A stretch of DNA of 21,191 nucleotides from a virus: IMG/VR virus record IMGVR_UViG_3300042289_000342, positions 1 through 21,191 of that record; one strand, written 5' to 3'. The notes under the pieces were generated by a model. The model had not been told where the DNA came from, made no database searches, and saw only the letters and a list, made by a program, of their open reading frames with translations. Every line of letters starts with the position of its first letter. The stretch's first letter is position 1. A program made the position numbers and the translations under genes. This document shows, one piece after another, positions 7,401-16,100 of this stretch.

Positions 7401-8979
7401 GATTCACGATTGGAACTCGCCCTTCGGCTGCCATGGCGCCAAACGTGTCGAGCATGTCGGCCTTGCTCAGCTGGCCCGGGTCGTCCACTCCGGTCAGCGC
7501 CTGGGCTTTCTGCCACAGCTGCGGATTGGCCTCTGCATCGAACAGTGGCCGAAGCTCGTAATCCTCGCGGCCACCCAGCTTGCGCATGACCGATGGCAGG
7601 TAGTCATCCGCCAAGCGATCAGCGGGGGCCATCACCATGCCGGCATCCATCGGGGGCGGCGCCTGCACCTGCGCCCTGGCCTCGAGCGTCTGGTTGACCC
7701 GCTCCACCACTGGCGAGCCCGGGCTGTTCAGCACGATCTGCAGTTCGCTGTCGCTCAGCTCCTCGATGCCTTTGCCCAGCGCGGTGCTCTCCGGCAGCTC
7801 AGGGTCGTAATCCCATGGGCGCTCTTGACGTGGTTCGTAGATGGCGCCCATGTCGGCGCCGGGATTGGTTGGATCCTGGAGCTCTGCGCTCGGAATCGGT
7901 TTGGGCTCTGGCGACGCCACGTTCGTTGGCGCAGCGGCCGGCTCGGGTCGCGCCGCATTGCTGGGCATGCCAAGCCGCTGCTCCATCGCGGCATTGGCTT
8001 CCTGGAACGATGGCTCGCGTGGGGCCGGCGCCGGTGGCTCCATCGCCTGCGGCGTGAAATCCAGCCCATCCGCTTCATCCTTCTCGAGCAGGCCCATTGC
8101 TTCCTGCTTGGCGCGTTGCCTCGTCTCCTGCTGCACGGCGCGGGTGGCGCGGGTGTTGCGGCGGATGTTGCGGAAGGCTGCGGCGCCCAGTGAAACCGTG
8201 CCGCCAACCGCGGCGCCCAGCGCAACGCCGAACGCGGCATTGGGCACCAGTGATTGATTTGCGGCATCGAGCATGTCGGCCTTGCCGACATCCACGGCGC
8301 CGGGCAGCTTCAACCCCGTTGTCTCGTTGATCAGATTGACGATGTTGCCGCCGGTGTTGTCGTCGAGGTATGTGCTCAGCGCTTCGTTGACAGCAAATGC
8401 GGCGCCACCGCGGACGGCTGCGCCAAGGGCAGTGGTCGCACGGGCCACGCCAAATCCAGGTGTCACCGGCGCCAGCATCACGTTGAGAGAAACCGATCGG
8501 CGGAACTGATCGCCGCTGCGCTCGTCTTGCGTCATCTGCGACGGGGGCTTGGCGCCCAGCGCGGTGTAGACGCGATCCACCGTCTGATCAAGGTGCCCCC
8601 CGAAACGCCCAGAAGAAGCGTCAGCTTTCGGTCGGCCGCTGGCTCTTTGGGCATAGGAGTAGCCCACTCGCATGGCGTTGTCGCCAACGCCGGCAACGCC
8701 CAACCCGACCCCCTGCAGCGGGCTTGAAGCCACTGCGCGGGACAGTCCGCCGACGTACCGCTGCAATGGGTTGGCGGGGCGCGGCCGGTTGAACAGCTCG
8801 TAGCGGATGTCATTCGAGAGCTTCTCGAAGAAACCCTTGGGCTTCGGCTTCGGCTTGCTCCTTGGCTTGGCGGCTGGCGGCTTGGCAGGTTGCTGCCGCA
8901 CCGCCGGCACCAGATCGCTGCTCTGCTGCGCGCCGGTCAACACCAGCCGGCCATTCACGATCTTGTGTTCTTGTGGCAT
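4435..8979 (-). CDS. Giant internal virion protein with ParB-like domain (1514 aa, polyvalent-type)
   Basis: This is probably a core protein injected with the DNA. The N-terminus is Lys/Pro-rich (KPKPKPKGFFEKL), followed by Ala/Gly-rich, possibly membrane-active stretches to about residue 290 and a Pro-rich linker to about 450. Around residues 500-655 lies a domain resembling the ParB/sulfiredoxin superfamily as found in phage polyvalent proteins. Its core is VYVVNGHNRLAAAKRMG near residue 600, followed by a DGPTAADAR segment and GKGTVFDAAKLARE. Relatives can be nucleases or CTPases, but activity here is unproven. Residues 1105-1332 include a repeat-bounded segment described separately. The C-terminal part has YGRNTITFQSDLDRTAYVLA, reminiscent of domains shared by large phage polyvalent proteins. 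ATG at 8979 follows AGGAAC with a short gap and lies 3 bases after the previous stop. T7 has no equivalent of this domain. Confidence 0.82.
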   Translation of the reverse strand: MPQEHKIVNGRLVLTGAQQSSDLVPAVRQQPAKPPAAKPRSKPKPKPKGFFEKLSNDIRYELFNRPRPANPLQRYVGGLSRAVASSPLQGVGLGVAGVGDNAMRVGYSYAQRASGRPKADASSGRFGGHLDQTVDRVYTALGAKPPSQMTQDERSGDQFRRSVSLNVMLAPVTPGFGVARATTALGAAVRGGAAFAVNEALSTYLDDNTGGNIVNLINETTGLKLPGAVDVGKADMLDAANQSLVPNAAFGVALGAAVGGTVSLGAAAFRNIRRNTRATRAVQQETRQRAKQEAMGLLEKDEADGLDFTPQAMEPPAPAPREPSFQEANAAMEQRLGMPSNAARPEPAAAPTNVASPEPKPIPSAELQDPTNPGADMGAIYEPRQERPWDYDPELPESTALGKGIEELSDSELQIVLNSPGSPVVERVNQTLEARAQVQAPPPMDAGMVMAPADRLADDYLPSVMRKLGGREDYELRPLFDAEANPQLWQKAQALTGVDDPGQLSKADMLDTFGAMAAEGRVPIVNRMMGAQMLPTGEVQAAPLVFQYKGGVNEAGEQIGNSLSGVERWDPSAEGIIQVWRDAGGEIGDPGRVYVVNGHNRLAAAKRMGIPSMRVEYLDGPTAADARLQGAISNVSDGKGTVFDAAKLAREYDIKDPAQLKALGKPGASGFWKDGIAVGRLPEDVFTAAVNEQIPLRRAVIIGESGVDEETMRSAYRYLVQQGPDNVKEGTLREMLAMSKSSPASSSADQPDLLSGTEWAQNFNAGMLAKAEVAGAVRLLLSKEKKLFGTVGRQAGQIERVGQVDATAAKDISGEASRALAIFDDLKYQTGPVGDLLNEGTQRVLAGEQAAQVAKGIKNRLAASIQEAMGKEVAPATDVVQEDIFAAAGRQADETSQPVELTAEQRDAAEARLLQEAIAGGEVRPPNAPIPELPAPAQVRLDELDPNEPITPGSRAAQALADETRLALEHARADAALQELQEKAVKDANDYELLTFEEKKELGLTADLGKAITPEVLPAPGVRLDSNANPAQTARRLGGHNRGRGRWGITEQQWLDTFKRLGGVPDWFDLAGGSANWDKLMQGYELPQIEAKIKALVRDDSAIQTAAAAPRSATPLADAIIPSTAAQSLWEDQAGLRAMREAARNEDDADLIIALGEAGAKEFKRLDRARNSSNRKRADAASAEFDARFGNLTPEQERLVYGESGDSRPTVDELDEMIKAHSDVETLDPGYLAVIAARRLNPEALVRIQRGNPSSADLAALIRMQGASRRFAETGINASQIPAEMARSLVATGHATESQAMELVQNFAEAMRAVQQTAAAAPRSATPLADAIEGQMREMAQSDARLYRRTGQAMANIRQGLDELAPAPVRPAPVRLALSASQPELLLPQDLRQASPRYGRNTITFQSDLDRTAYVLANDAIKPSKSAAKFRQVVKEAGLNLDEVVAHGQTVRAALKQAAKGNPGQIELPAQPFLAREGGDPPPTKVSQQRLQRQIDDLDEQIIDNRRKAEQEGC
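4984..5031 (-). repeat. 48-bp direct repeat, copy nearer the 3' end of the 1514-codon gene
   Basis: This copy differs from the one at 5620-5667 by a single base, with the first 42 bases identical. Both copies are read in the same frame and encode TAAAAPRSATPLADAI. The near-identity at DNA level points to recent duplication or recombination, not only protein-level constraint. Confidence 0.95.
5032..5619 (-). other. Lower-GC in-frame segment between the direct repeats (domain cassette)
   Basis: The repeat-to-repeat period is 636 bases, exactly 212 codons. By hand count, 5041-5640 is about 55% GC, while lines sampled from neighbouring parts of the gene are about 63-70%. The encoded segment is helical and charged, with ARFGNLTPEQERLVYGESGD, PTVDELDEMIKAHSDVETLD and LAVIAARRLNPEAL. 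I do not recognise its fold. Recombination between the repeats would remove it and leave a 1302-residue protein in frame. Acquisition from elsewhere is inference. Confidence 0.6.
5620..5667 (-). repeat. 48-bp direct repeat, copy nearer the 5' end of the 1514-codon gene
   Basis: This is the partner of 4984-5031, in the same orientation and frame with one mismatch. It encodes TAAAAPRSATPLADAI at about residues 1105-1120. The two copies bracket the lower-GC segment. Confidence 0.95.
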
Positions 8980-8982
8980 GGG

Positions 8983-11865
8983 TCAGGTTCCTGTGCGAAG
9001 AAATGCCGCCCTGGCGCGCTGCAGCACGGCGCGAGCGCTTTCACGCCCAATCGAGGCGCGGTTGCCGCCCTGGTTCGGGTAGGCCGTGCCGCCGCCGCGC
9101 GTGGCCACGGACGCCCACTCCAGTGCGATGTCGTCCAGCGCCGCGTTGATGTTGTTGTTCTTGCCGCGCAGGTATGCCGCCAACGCCGGCCGCTTGCTCC
9201 CGATCATCAGCTGCACGGCCAGCCGGTCCTGAACAGCCGGACTCATCACCGTGTCGTCGGAAACGCCGGCCTCCCGAGCAGCGAGCTCCAGCGTTCGTGG
9301 GATGAACTGGTATGCACCGAGAGCGTTGTACCCGCGTCGTTGATAGGCCTTCCACTGCGCCAGGGTCATGCGGCTCAGCCCTGGGATGCCGCCCGGCGTG
9401 TCACCAGCCATGCCACGGTTGGCCGAATCCCATCCGCCTTCGCCACTGCGCAACAGCGCCAGCACAGGCGCAAACGGGCGGACGGCGGTCACAGCCCTAT
9501 CCATAAAAGGGCCTCCGCCATTCCGGCCGCCCCCTTCTCTCATGGCAACCATGGGCGCCGCCGTTGCTGCCGTGGTGCCCGTCAGCGCATTGAAGAACCA
9601 GCCCATGGTCGAGGCGATTGGGCTGGGCGGTGCCGCAGCAGCTCGCTCAGCGCCGATCACGCCCTGGGCATCACGACTGCTGCGCAGCAGGCGTTTCCGC
9701 ACATCAGGCGCGATCTTGTAGGTCGGGAAGTTCTCGGCTTCACGCAGCAACCACTGGCCCACGTTGTTGCCGTAGCCCGCGTCGCGCGCGGCGCGAATCA
9801 CTGCCGCGCTGGGCGCCTGACCGTTGTAGACCCTGGCAACCTCCTCCTGCACGCTCGGCAGCGCCAGCACTGGCTGACCGCTCTGCAGTAGCTCCTTGCG
9901 TCTTGGCAGGTTGTCGAGCTGGCCTGATGGGTAAACCGTTGGCGCCGGTTTGGCGGGTGTGCCGGCGCCGCTGCCGCCGGTCCGTGGCGGCCGTGCCTTG
10001 CCACTCACGGAAGGCTGGTTGGTTTGGTCGGAGCCAGGGAACAGGCGATCGAAGTTTTCCTTGTCGTTCTTGCCGTACTCCTCGAGGGCGCGGCTGGCCA
10101 CGCTTGTGATCTCAGGGACAGTCAGGCTCGCGCCCTTCTTCTTGGTGGCCTCTGCAATCCGGGCGTAGACGTGCGCCTGGTACGCCGACAGCTGCAGCTG
10201 CGCTGAGCGGGCAATGTCGGCGTCGCCCCAGGCCAGCAGGCTGGTGATGTCTGAACCCCGAAGCGATGCTTCCGTCACGTCCGTGGGATAGGCCCACCGC
10301 AGGCGGCTCTTGATCGCCGCAGTGATCAGCGGGGTTACGAGATGGCCGGGCACATCGTCTTTCTCCTTCTCCTTGGAGCGGTAGATGTCGGCGAACCGCT
10401 GGCGCACCTGATCCCGGTCTTGAGGGGCCACGTTGGTGATGTTTGCTTCAAGCTCTCGGGTGGCTGTTTCTGGATCCCACAAGGGGCCCACGCGCCCCTG
10501 CATGTCCATCAGCAGCGCATCCATGCCGGATCGGTCGTAACTGCGCCCTGCCACCGCATCGAGCGTGCTGCTCATGTTCTTGGTGGACTCCATCAGGCGG
10601 TTCAGCGGCACGTTCGCCCGCTGGTATTTCCTCACCAAATTGTTGATTGCCTGGCCGCGCTCCGGGCCGTCTGGCATCCCCTGGGTGACAACAGCCAGCT
10701 CAGACTCGAAGGTCTGGACTCCTTGATCGGCCGCGCGCTGCTGCTGCTGCCATGTCGCCTGGGCAATCTTGTTGCCCTCCTCAAACATTTCAATGCCATA
10801 GAACTCACCAGCCAGCGCCCTGCGTCCGTTCTTGTCCGGCGGCCCAACCTCAGTGGACAGCAGGATCCGCTTGAGCTCAGGGTTGCCGCTGAGCTCTGCC
10901 ATCTCTGCCAACCGGACAAACATCTGCCGCTTCAGGGCGCTCGGCTCGCCAGTGATGCCGGTTTCGTTTGCCAGGCGGTCACCCGTTTGGGCCGCCAGGA
11001 TCTGGATGCCGCGCTCCCATGCCGCACGGTCCTTGCCAAGCTGCGCGACCCTCTTGATCTGCCGGCCGCTGACGGGATCGAACTCAGTCCATTCGATTTC
11101 GCCTGAAGTGCGCGCCCGCTCGTAAATCGCGCCCACCTCTACTGACGCCTGCCGCCAAGAGGTTTCCTTGAGGTGCTTGACCCGATCATCAACATGCCGC
11201 TCGTAGAGCTTCATGCCGGCCTGGCCGATCTGCGGCAGGACGTGCTCAATGAAGCCGGGCGACCCTTCGTTCAGCCCAAAACGCTGCACGACATCCTGAA
11301 CCGCTTGCGCCTCGATCCGCTTCAACTCCGGCGAGCCGATGTCCAGCTCGGCCACGTTGGGGGTGTTGCGATAGCGGTCCATCACGGCCGGCAGGATCCT
11401 CTGCCCTGCGACGCGCGCCAGTGAGTTTTGACGACCGCCTTCTCGGAACGGGTTGACCCGATCCATCATCATTGCCGCGATCGGATCGGCCTTGTCGAGC
11501 TTGCGGTTCTCGGCGGCGTACTGGGCCTGTGATTGCTGCATCTGCTGGTTGGCCAGCACTGCTGCACGCATGGCCTCGCTGCGGCCCTTCTCGTACTCAG
11601 AGCTGGCGTAGAGCTCAAGCCCAGCACCCCCCAGCTGCACCAGATCACGACTGAATGGCGCCAGGGCCTGTGCCAGCTCTTGCCACTGGTTGACGCCACC
11701 GACATTGCCGCCGCTGCCCTGGCCGATTGTGCGGATGCCGCCAGGGTTGGGCATCATCTGCAGCTGCGCTGGCGCGGCCACGTTCTGCTGGGCAGGACGA
11801 ATGAACGCATCAACCGGGCGTGCTGCCGGGATGATCTGGTTCTGGCCGAGATCGCTGCGTGTCAT
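8983..11865 (-). CDS. Internal virion protein (gp15 position) with C-terminal lysozyme-like domain (960 aa)
   Basis: The gene lies directly after the gp14-like gene, where T7 encodes core protein gp15 (747 aa). Residues 1 to about 620 are mostly helical and polar, as expected for a core protein. A Gly/Pro/Ser linker follows at about 625-660. The C-terminal 150 residues look like a peptidoglycan-cutting domain of the lambda lysozyme (GH104) type: LLRSGEGGW with a likely catalytic Glu at 809, MTLAQWKAYQRRGYNALGAYQFIPRTL, SPAVQDRLAVQLM, and ALEWASV followed by GGGTAY. The order and spacing parallel SEG...GAGRYQLL...QD..AL...IWASLPGAGYG of lambda R. It would locally open the wall during DNA ejection. 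T7 carries this role as an SLT domain on gp16, so the domain type and host protein both differ here. ATG at 11865 overlaps the upstream stop as ATGA. Confidence 0.83.
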   Translation of the reverse strand: MTRSDLGQNQIIPAARPVDAFIRPAQQNVAAPAQLQMMPNPGGIRTIGQGSGGNVGGVNQWQELAQALAPFSRDLVQLGGAGLELYASSEYEKGRSEAMRAAVLANQQMQQSQAQYAAENRKLDKADPIAAMMMDRVNPFREGGRQNSLARVAGQRILPAVMDRYRNTPNVAELDIGSPELKRIEAQAVQDVVQRFGLNEGSPGFIEHVLPQIGQAGMKLYERHVDDRVKHLKETSWRQASVEVGAIYERARTSGEIEWTEFDPVSGRQIKRVAQLGKDRAAWERGIQILAAQTGDRLANETGITGEPSALKRQMFVRLAEMAELSGNPELKRILLSTEVGPPDKNGRRALAGEFYGIEMFEEGNKIAQATWQQQQRAADQGVQTFESELAVVTQGMPDGPERGQAINNLVRKYQRANVPLNRLMESTKNMSSTLDAVAGRSYDRSGMDALLMDMQGRVGPLWDPETATRELEANITNVAPQDRDQVRQRFADIYRSKEKEKDDVPGHLVTPLITAAIKSRLRWAYPTDVTEASLRGSDITSLLAWGDADIARSAQLQLSAYQAHVYARIAEATKKKGASLTVPEITSVASRALEEYGKNDKENFDRLFPGSDQTNQPSVSGKARPPRTGGSGAGTPAKPAPTVYPSGQLDNLPRRKELLQSGQPVLALPSVQEEVARVYNGQAPSAAVIRAARDAGYGNNVGQWLLREAENFPTYKIAPDVRKRLLRSSRDAQGVIGAERAAAAPPSPIASTMGWFFNALTGTTAATAAPMVAMREGGGRNGGGPFMDRAVTAVRPFAPVLALLRSGEGGWDSANRGMAGDTPGGIPGLSRMTLAQWKAYQRRGYNALGAYQFIPRTLELAAREAGVSDDTVMSPAVQDRLAVQLMIGSKRPALAAYLRGKNNNINAALDDIALEWASVATRGGGTAYPNQGGNRASIGRESARAVLQRARAAFLRTGT

Positions 11866-12707
11866 TTGCCTTTACCCTTGCCGCCGCCTTTGCCCTTGTC
11901 GCCGCCGCCGGTGTACGACTTCAGCGTGGAATAGGTGCTGATCCCTGTCTGCACGCCGCTCAGCACCGCGCCGCCGATGCGCAGTGCCGCCGCGGCACCG
12001 CTAGGACCGGAACCTGTCATCGTTGGCGCCGGCGCCTCGAGCAGCGCTGGCAATGGCGCGAACGGTGCCACCGGCTCCATGTACGGCTGCATCTCGTAGA
12101 AGGTCTGCGAGTTGTACCGACTCAGGTACTCAGCCACCTGCCCCGCCTGCTCGCGGGTGTACTGCCTGGTGCGGAACCCTTCGTTGATCTGTTGGATCGT
12201 CTGGTAGTCGCCCACCTGGCGCACGTAGTCGTTGATCATCCGGTCAACTGACGCACCGGCCTGATCGCTTGCCATCGCCCGCCCGCGTGCTTTCAGGGCG
12301 GCAACCTGATACTGCTGCATGGCCACGGCCTCACGCATTGAGGCTTCGCTGGCCTGCTGGCTCATCGCTTCGCTGCTGCTCACATAGGCGGCACCAGCTG
12401 CGGCCCGCGTCTCGCCAACCAGATCCGCCTGCGCGATCGCCTTCAGCGTTTCGTAGTTCCGCAGGCTGCGGCTGTACGCCAGGTTCTGGTTGTAGTTGAC
12501 CGTCTCCTGCCAGTAGTTGTACTGGGAGTTGGCATCAGCGACCCTGGCGCTGAAGCCGGCCTGCCACCTGGCGAACTCAGTGTTGGCGTTCTGGAACGCC
12601 ACCTGATTCATGTAGTCCTGTTTGGCGGCAGCACTCTCGGCGCTGGCTCCAAAGGCTCCGAGGATGGCCTGTGCGCCACCAACTGCAAGGGCGAAGGGGA
12701 AGGCCAT
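11862..12707 (-). CDS. Internal virion protein B, T7 gp14-like (281 aa)
   Basis: A small core protein expected at the portal end of the internal core and ejected into the host envelope. The N-terminus has an alanine-rich hydrophobic stretch (FALAVGGAQAILGAFGASA), then a long helical Gln/Ala/Asn-rich region, typical of gp14-like proteins such as T7 gp14 (196 aa). The C-terminus is odd: a glycine-rich region ends in alternating Gly/Lys (GGGDKGKGGGKGKGK), a flexible basic tail that could contact DNA or membrane. ATG at 12707 shares one base with the upstream stop (TGATG) and follows GGAGG with an 8-base gap. The downstream gene overlaps by 4 bases. Identification rests on position plus composition; sequence identity to T7 gp14 is low. 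Confidence 0.78.
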   Translation of the reverse strand: MAFPFALAVGGAQAILGAFGASAESAAAKQDYMNQVAFQNANTEFARWQAGFSARVADANSQYNYWQETVNYNQNLAYSRSLRNYETLKAIAQADLVGETRAAAGAAYVSSSEAMSQQASEASMREAVAMQQYQVAALKARGRAMASDQAGASVDRMINDYVRQVGDYQTIQQINEGFRTRQYTREQAGQVAEYLSRYNSQTFYEMQPYMEPVAPFAPLPALLEAPAPTMTGSGPSGAAAALRIGGAVLSGVQTGISTYSTLKSYTGGGDKGKGGGKGKGK

Positions 12708-13165
12708 CAGACCGCCCTCCAGAAGTGGCAGAACAGCTGGCAGCTGCGCCCCATCGGCTCAGGTGTGTCGATCGTGAACCCGAGATGCCGCAGCCATCGC
12801 AGCGTGGTCAGGTTGCTCGCCAGCGCCCAGTTCTCCAGATACCGGAAGCCGTGCCGCTCGAACAGCGAATCCACCCACCGCCGGCCTTCCCGCAGAAACT
12901 GACGCCGATTACCGGCAGTGGCCAACAGCTCATCGGTGGCCAGCAGCCAGATCACGCTGCCCCCGTCGCCGCCGACGCCACAGATGCCCACAGCGCTCCC
13001 GTCTTCTGCACCAATGCAACGACAGATTGAGGACATGCGCCAGCTCTCTTGCACGGCTAATTCTGCCGTCAGCTGGTGGCTGTAGAGGACTTCCAGCCGA
13101 TCCTGGTAACGCATCCGCTCGGCAATGCGCTGCACCCCTGCAGGCGTTGGTTCAATCCACCTCAT
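12707..13165 (-). CDS. GNAT-fold internal virion protein A, T7 gp13-like (152 aa)
   Basis: Size and position match T7 gp13 (138 aa), a small protein between the nozzle and gp14 genes that is needed for assembly. The fold looks like an acetyltransferase (GNAT) domain: VGICGVGGDGGSVIWLLATDEL in the strand/loop region, a helix around FLREGRRWVDSLFERH, then NWALASNLTTLRWLRHLGF, typical of the end of GNAT folds in phage proteins of this kind. Whether it acetylates anything is unknown. I chose ATG at 13165 over the upstream in-frame start at 13210 because GAGGAG (13172-13177) sits 6 bases before it, and because ATGA overlaps the nozzle stop. Confidence 0.8.
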   Translation of the reverse strand: MRWIEPTPAGVQRIAERMRYQDRLEVLYSHQLTAELAVQESWRMSSICRCIGAEDGSAVGICGVGGDGGSVIWLLATDELLATAGNRRQFLREGRRWVDSLFERHGFRYLENWALASNLTTLRWLRHLGFTIDTPEPMGRSCQLFCHFWRAV

Positions 13166-16100
13166 TGCAGGCTCCTCGCCTGGCCGGTCATCAGGCCCAC
13201 CCACTCGCACGAACTGAACTTGCAGGGGTGTGGCGTGTCGTTCAGCAGCTCAACGACGCAGTTCTCGCCGCGACTGTTGATCGGGATGCGAAACACCCCC
13301 TCGGCGTAACGCATCGCCTCGGCCTCGGCCTGGTTCAGCGAGCTGCCAATCAGCGAATTGCGGCTGCCCAGAATCGTGCCATCAAACGTATAAGTGGCCG
13401 CATCGCGCCGTTCCGCCATCACCTGCACCCTGAAATAGAAGGTTTCGTGGTAACGCAACTTGGCATGACGCACTTGCGTTCTCATCACATTGGCTGCAGT
13501 CTTGCCGCCGCCGATGTCCCGATACAGCTTGAATCGCGTGAAGCGATAGCGGAAGGTGAACGCCTCCCCGAAGAACACCGGCGCCGTGCTCCAGTTGCCA
13601 AATGCTGTGATCGTGTTGCCGCTGCTTGCCTGCCCCAGCAGCACGCCACCGTTAACCGTCGCACTCCAGCCGCTCCATGCCTGCGTCAGCGCTTGGATGG
13701 TGTACGGCAGCGTCCAGGTGGTGGTGTTCTGCACAGCGTTGTAGGTGCCGGCCGCCACGCGCAGCGCCACAGGCGTCGCCGTGGTTGTGGTCACCGTCCG
13801 ATCCAGCAGCAGCAGCGATGGGCTTGGGCTGGCACTGGTCATCCGGTCAGTCACTGGCATCGACTCCAGCCAGACCTCCGTCCCGTACCGCACCAGCAGG
13901 TACAGCACTTCCTCCACGCACAGGATCGAGAGAATCTCGTCAGCCCCGCTCAGCTCCCAGTGGCTCCAGCTGGACTGGGCGCGTTCCACGCCGCCACCGG
14001 TGTTGCGGTAGAGGTATTTGTAGACGTAGATCCGTTTCTGGTAACCGCTGGCGCTTGAGATAGCAAACCAAGCATTGCCCGTATCATTAGCCGTCAGCTT
14101 GAATGTCCCGGATGGGATGTAGCTGGACACTGCCATCGTTAGATCCGACGCATCCGCAATCAGCGCAGTGCCCGCGCCGCGCACACTGAACTCGCGGAAC
14201 TGACTCCACTGCCCGTTGGCCATGCAGAACACAATCGTGCCCTGCACCGGAATCGGCCGGCAGTTGGGATCCATCTCGTAGCTGGTCAGCACCGTGATCT
14301 GCGCTGTGCTGGGTGTCAGCACGGTTTCAGCAGCGTTGAACCGGAACTGGATCTGATCGGAGAAGATGATGAGCTCGTCCTGGTACGGCACTGCATACCG
14401 CAGCACGCTCACCCGGTTGTTGCTGGCCGCAAGGTCGATCGGGTCTGAATCCAGAATTGCCGTGACCGTTTCCGGGAAGAACTCAAAGAAGTCCCGCGCC
14501 CGGCTGAGGATCACGTTCTCGTCTGCCAGGAACCCGAGCCGGTTCTTGTAGATGAAAACGTCCTGGATCGGCTGGCCGATGAACGATGGATCCGGTGCCG
14601 TGTCGTAATCGCCGGCAGTGCGCTGCCCCCAGGTGGGGATCGTAACGCCGCTCACGATGGCGCCATTAGCCGGGCCAAACCAGAACGCGCCGGTTGGCAG
14701 CCGCACCAACAGATGCGGCATCGTGCCCTGATTGATCCGGTACTCAACGCCGGGGCTGACCGTTTCCTGCCAGCTGCCCTCACCAAACGTGCCGCTGCGG
14801 CAAACGAAACTCACGTAGTAGCCATCGAACTTGTTGCCCGGATCGCCTACCACCTCGATCTGATAGCCGGACGGTGCGATCGTCGGCAGCTCGGTGAACG
14901 CCTGCACGCTGTTGGTGATCGCCGTGATGTCCGCGTTCGCCCTGGCATCGGTGGCAGCAAGCGTGATCGCGCTGCTGCTGGTGAGATGCAGCACCGAACC
15001 GCTGCGAGCAATCGTGACCCCCGTCAGCGGGCCGGCCGCGGCGGTGCTCACCGTTGCCACCTGAACCGCTGTTTCGTCAATCACATGGGCTTTCACCGTG
15101 GCAATCTGCATCGCCGTGGTGTCGGAGTTGGTGACCGCAGTGATTGTGGCAACGTGAACCTGCGTCGTGTCCGATCCGCTGCCGTCCAGAACATTCCTGG
15201 CAATGTAAATCTTGGAGCCAACGTGATACCGCACGCCAGCAGCGTTGACGGTGATGGCAGTCACGGCCGTGCCATTGCCGGTGACATTCAGCGTCAGGCC
15301 AGTGCCTCCGGTGTTGTTCGTGGTGGCCAGGCCGGTGGCAGTGGCATTGCGCGTTGTGGTTGCGCCCTGGTTGCTGAGCGTGCTGACGGGGCCACCCTGC
15401 AAGCGGTTTCGAGCTACTGAAATGGCGCCATCCGCTCGATAGCCGCTGCCTGGGTTGTTGCCAACAACCGTTGCCGTCAGCTTTGCGCCATCGCCTGTGA
15501 TCGTCACAGTCAGCCCGCTGCCGCTGCCGCCAGTGGTCGGCACGTTAATCAAGGTGCCGTTCAGCGTGCTGCCGGCTCCCTCGTTGTTCAAAGCCGTCAC
15601 CCCGCCACCGTTCAGCAGCCCGCGCTGCACGAACACCCTGTCACCGGCGCGATAGCCCGATCCGGCAACATTGATCGCCGCAGCTGTGATGACGCTGCCG
15701 TTGCCGGTCACATTCACGGTCAGCCCGCTGCCGCCCTCGTCGGTGGTCGTCGCAGTGCCGGTGACGGTGCCGTTCAGCGTGGTCGCCGAACCCTGCACGG
15801 TGATGGCCGAAGGTGCGCCACCCAGCAGCGCCCCACGAAGTCGCGCAGCAATCTCTGCCGTGCTGACCCGGTTCTCGGTCGTCGTGCTGCCACTCACAAC
15901 CACAGGCGCCACAGCAGTGGACACCGTGACCTGCTGGCTGTTGATGTTGAGCGTGTAGCTCTGGCCGTAGTTGGCCGCCTTTACCCACACCAGCGCTTCG
16001 TTCGCGGCTGGCCGGGCCACAGCAGGCGCCAGGGCAGTGTCCATCGCTGGCACGGCCTTGGTGTTGCTGATGAAGGTGTAGTCGGCGATCGAGGCGGCCC

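Noticed and set aside
5821-9891. Long plus-strand open frames (5821-6867, 7093-8193, 8890-9891)
   Set aside because: They lie antisense to genes with clear domains. Their translations are Arg/His/Pro-rich without recognisable motifs, as expected for frames opposite GC-rich coding DNA.
13166-13210. Longer N-terminus for the gp13-like protein
   Set aside because: ATG 13165 has GAGGAG at 6 bases and the usual ATGA overlap; the upstream extension lies within the nozzle end.
13027-14058. Plus-strand frame of 343 codons opposite the nozzle gene
   Set aside because: Antisense to well-conserved gp12-like coding sequence; composition typical of a shadow frame.
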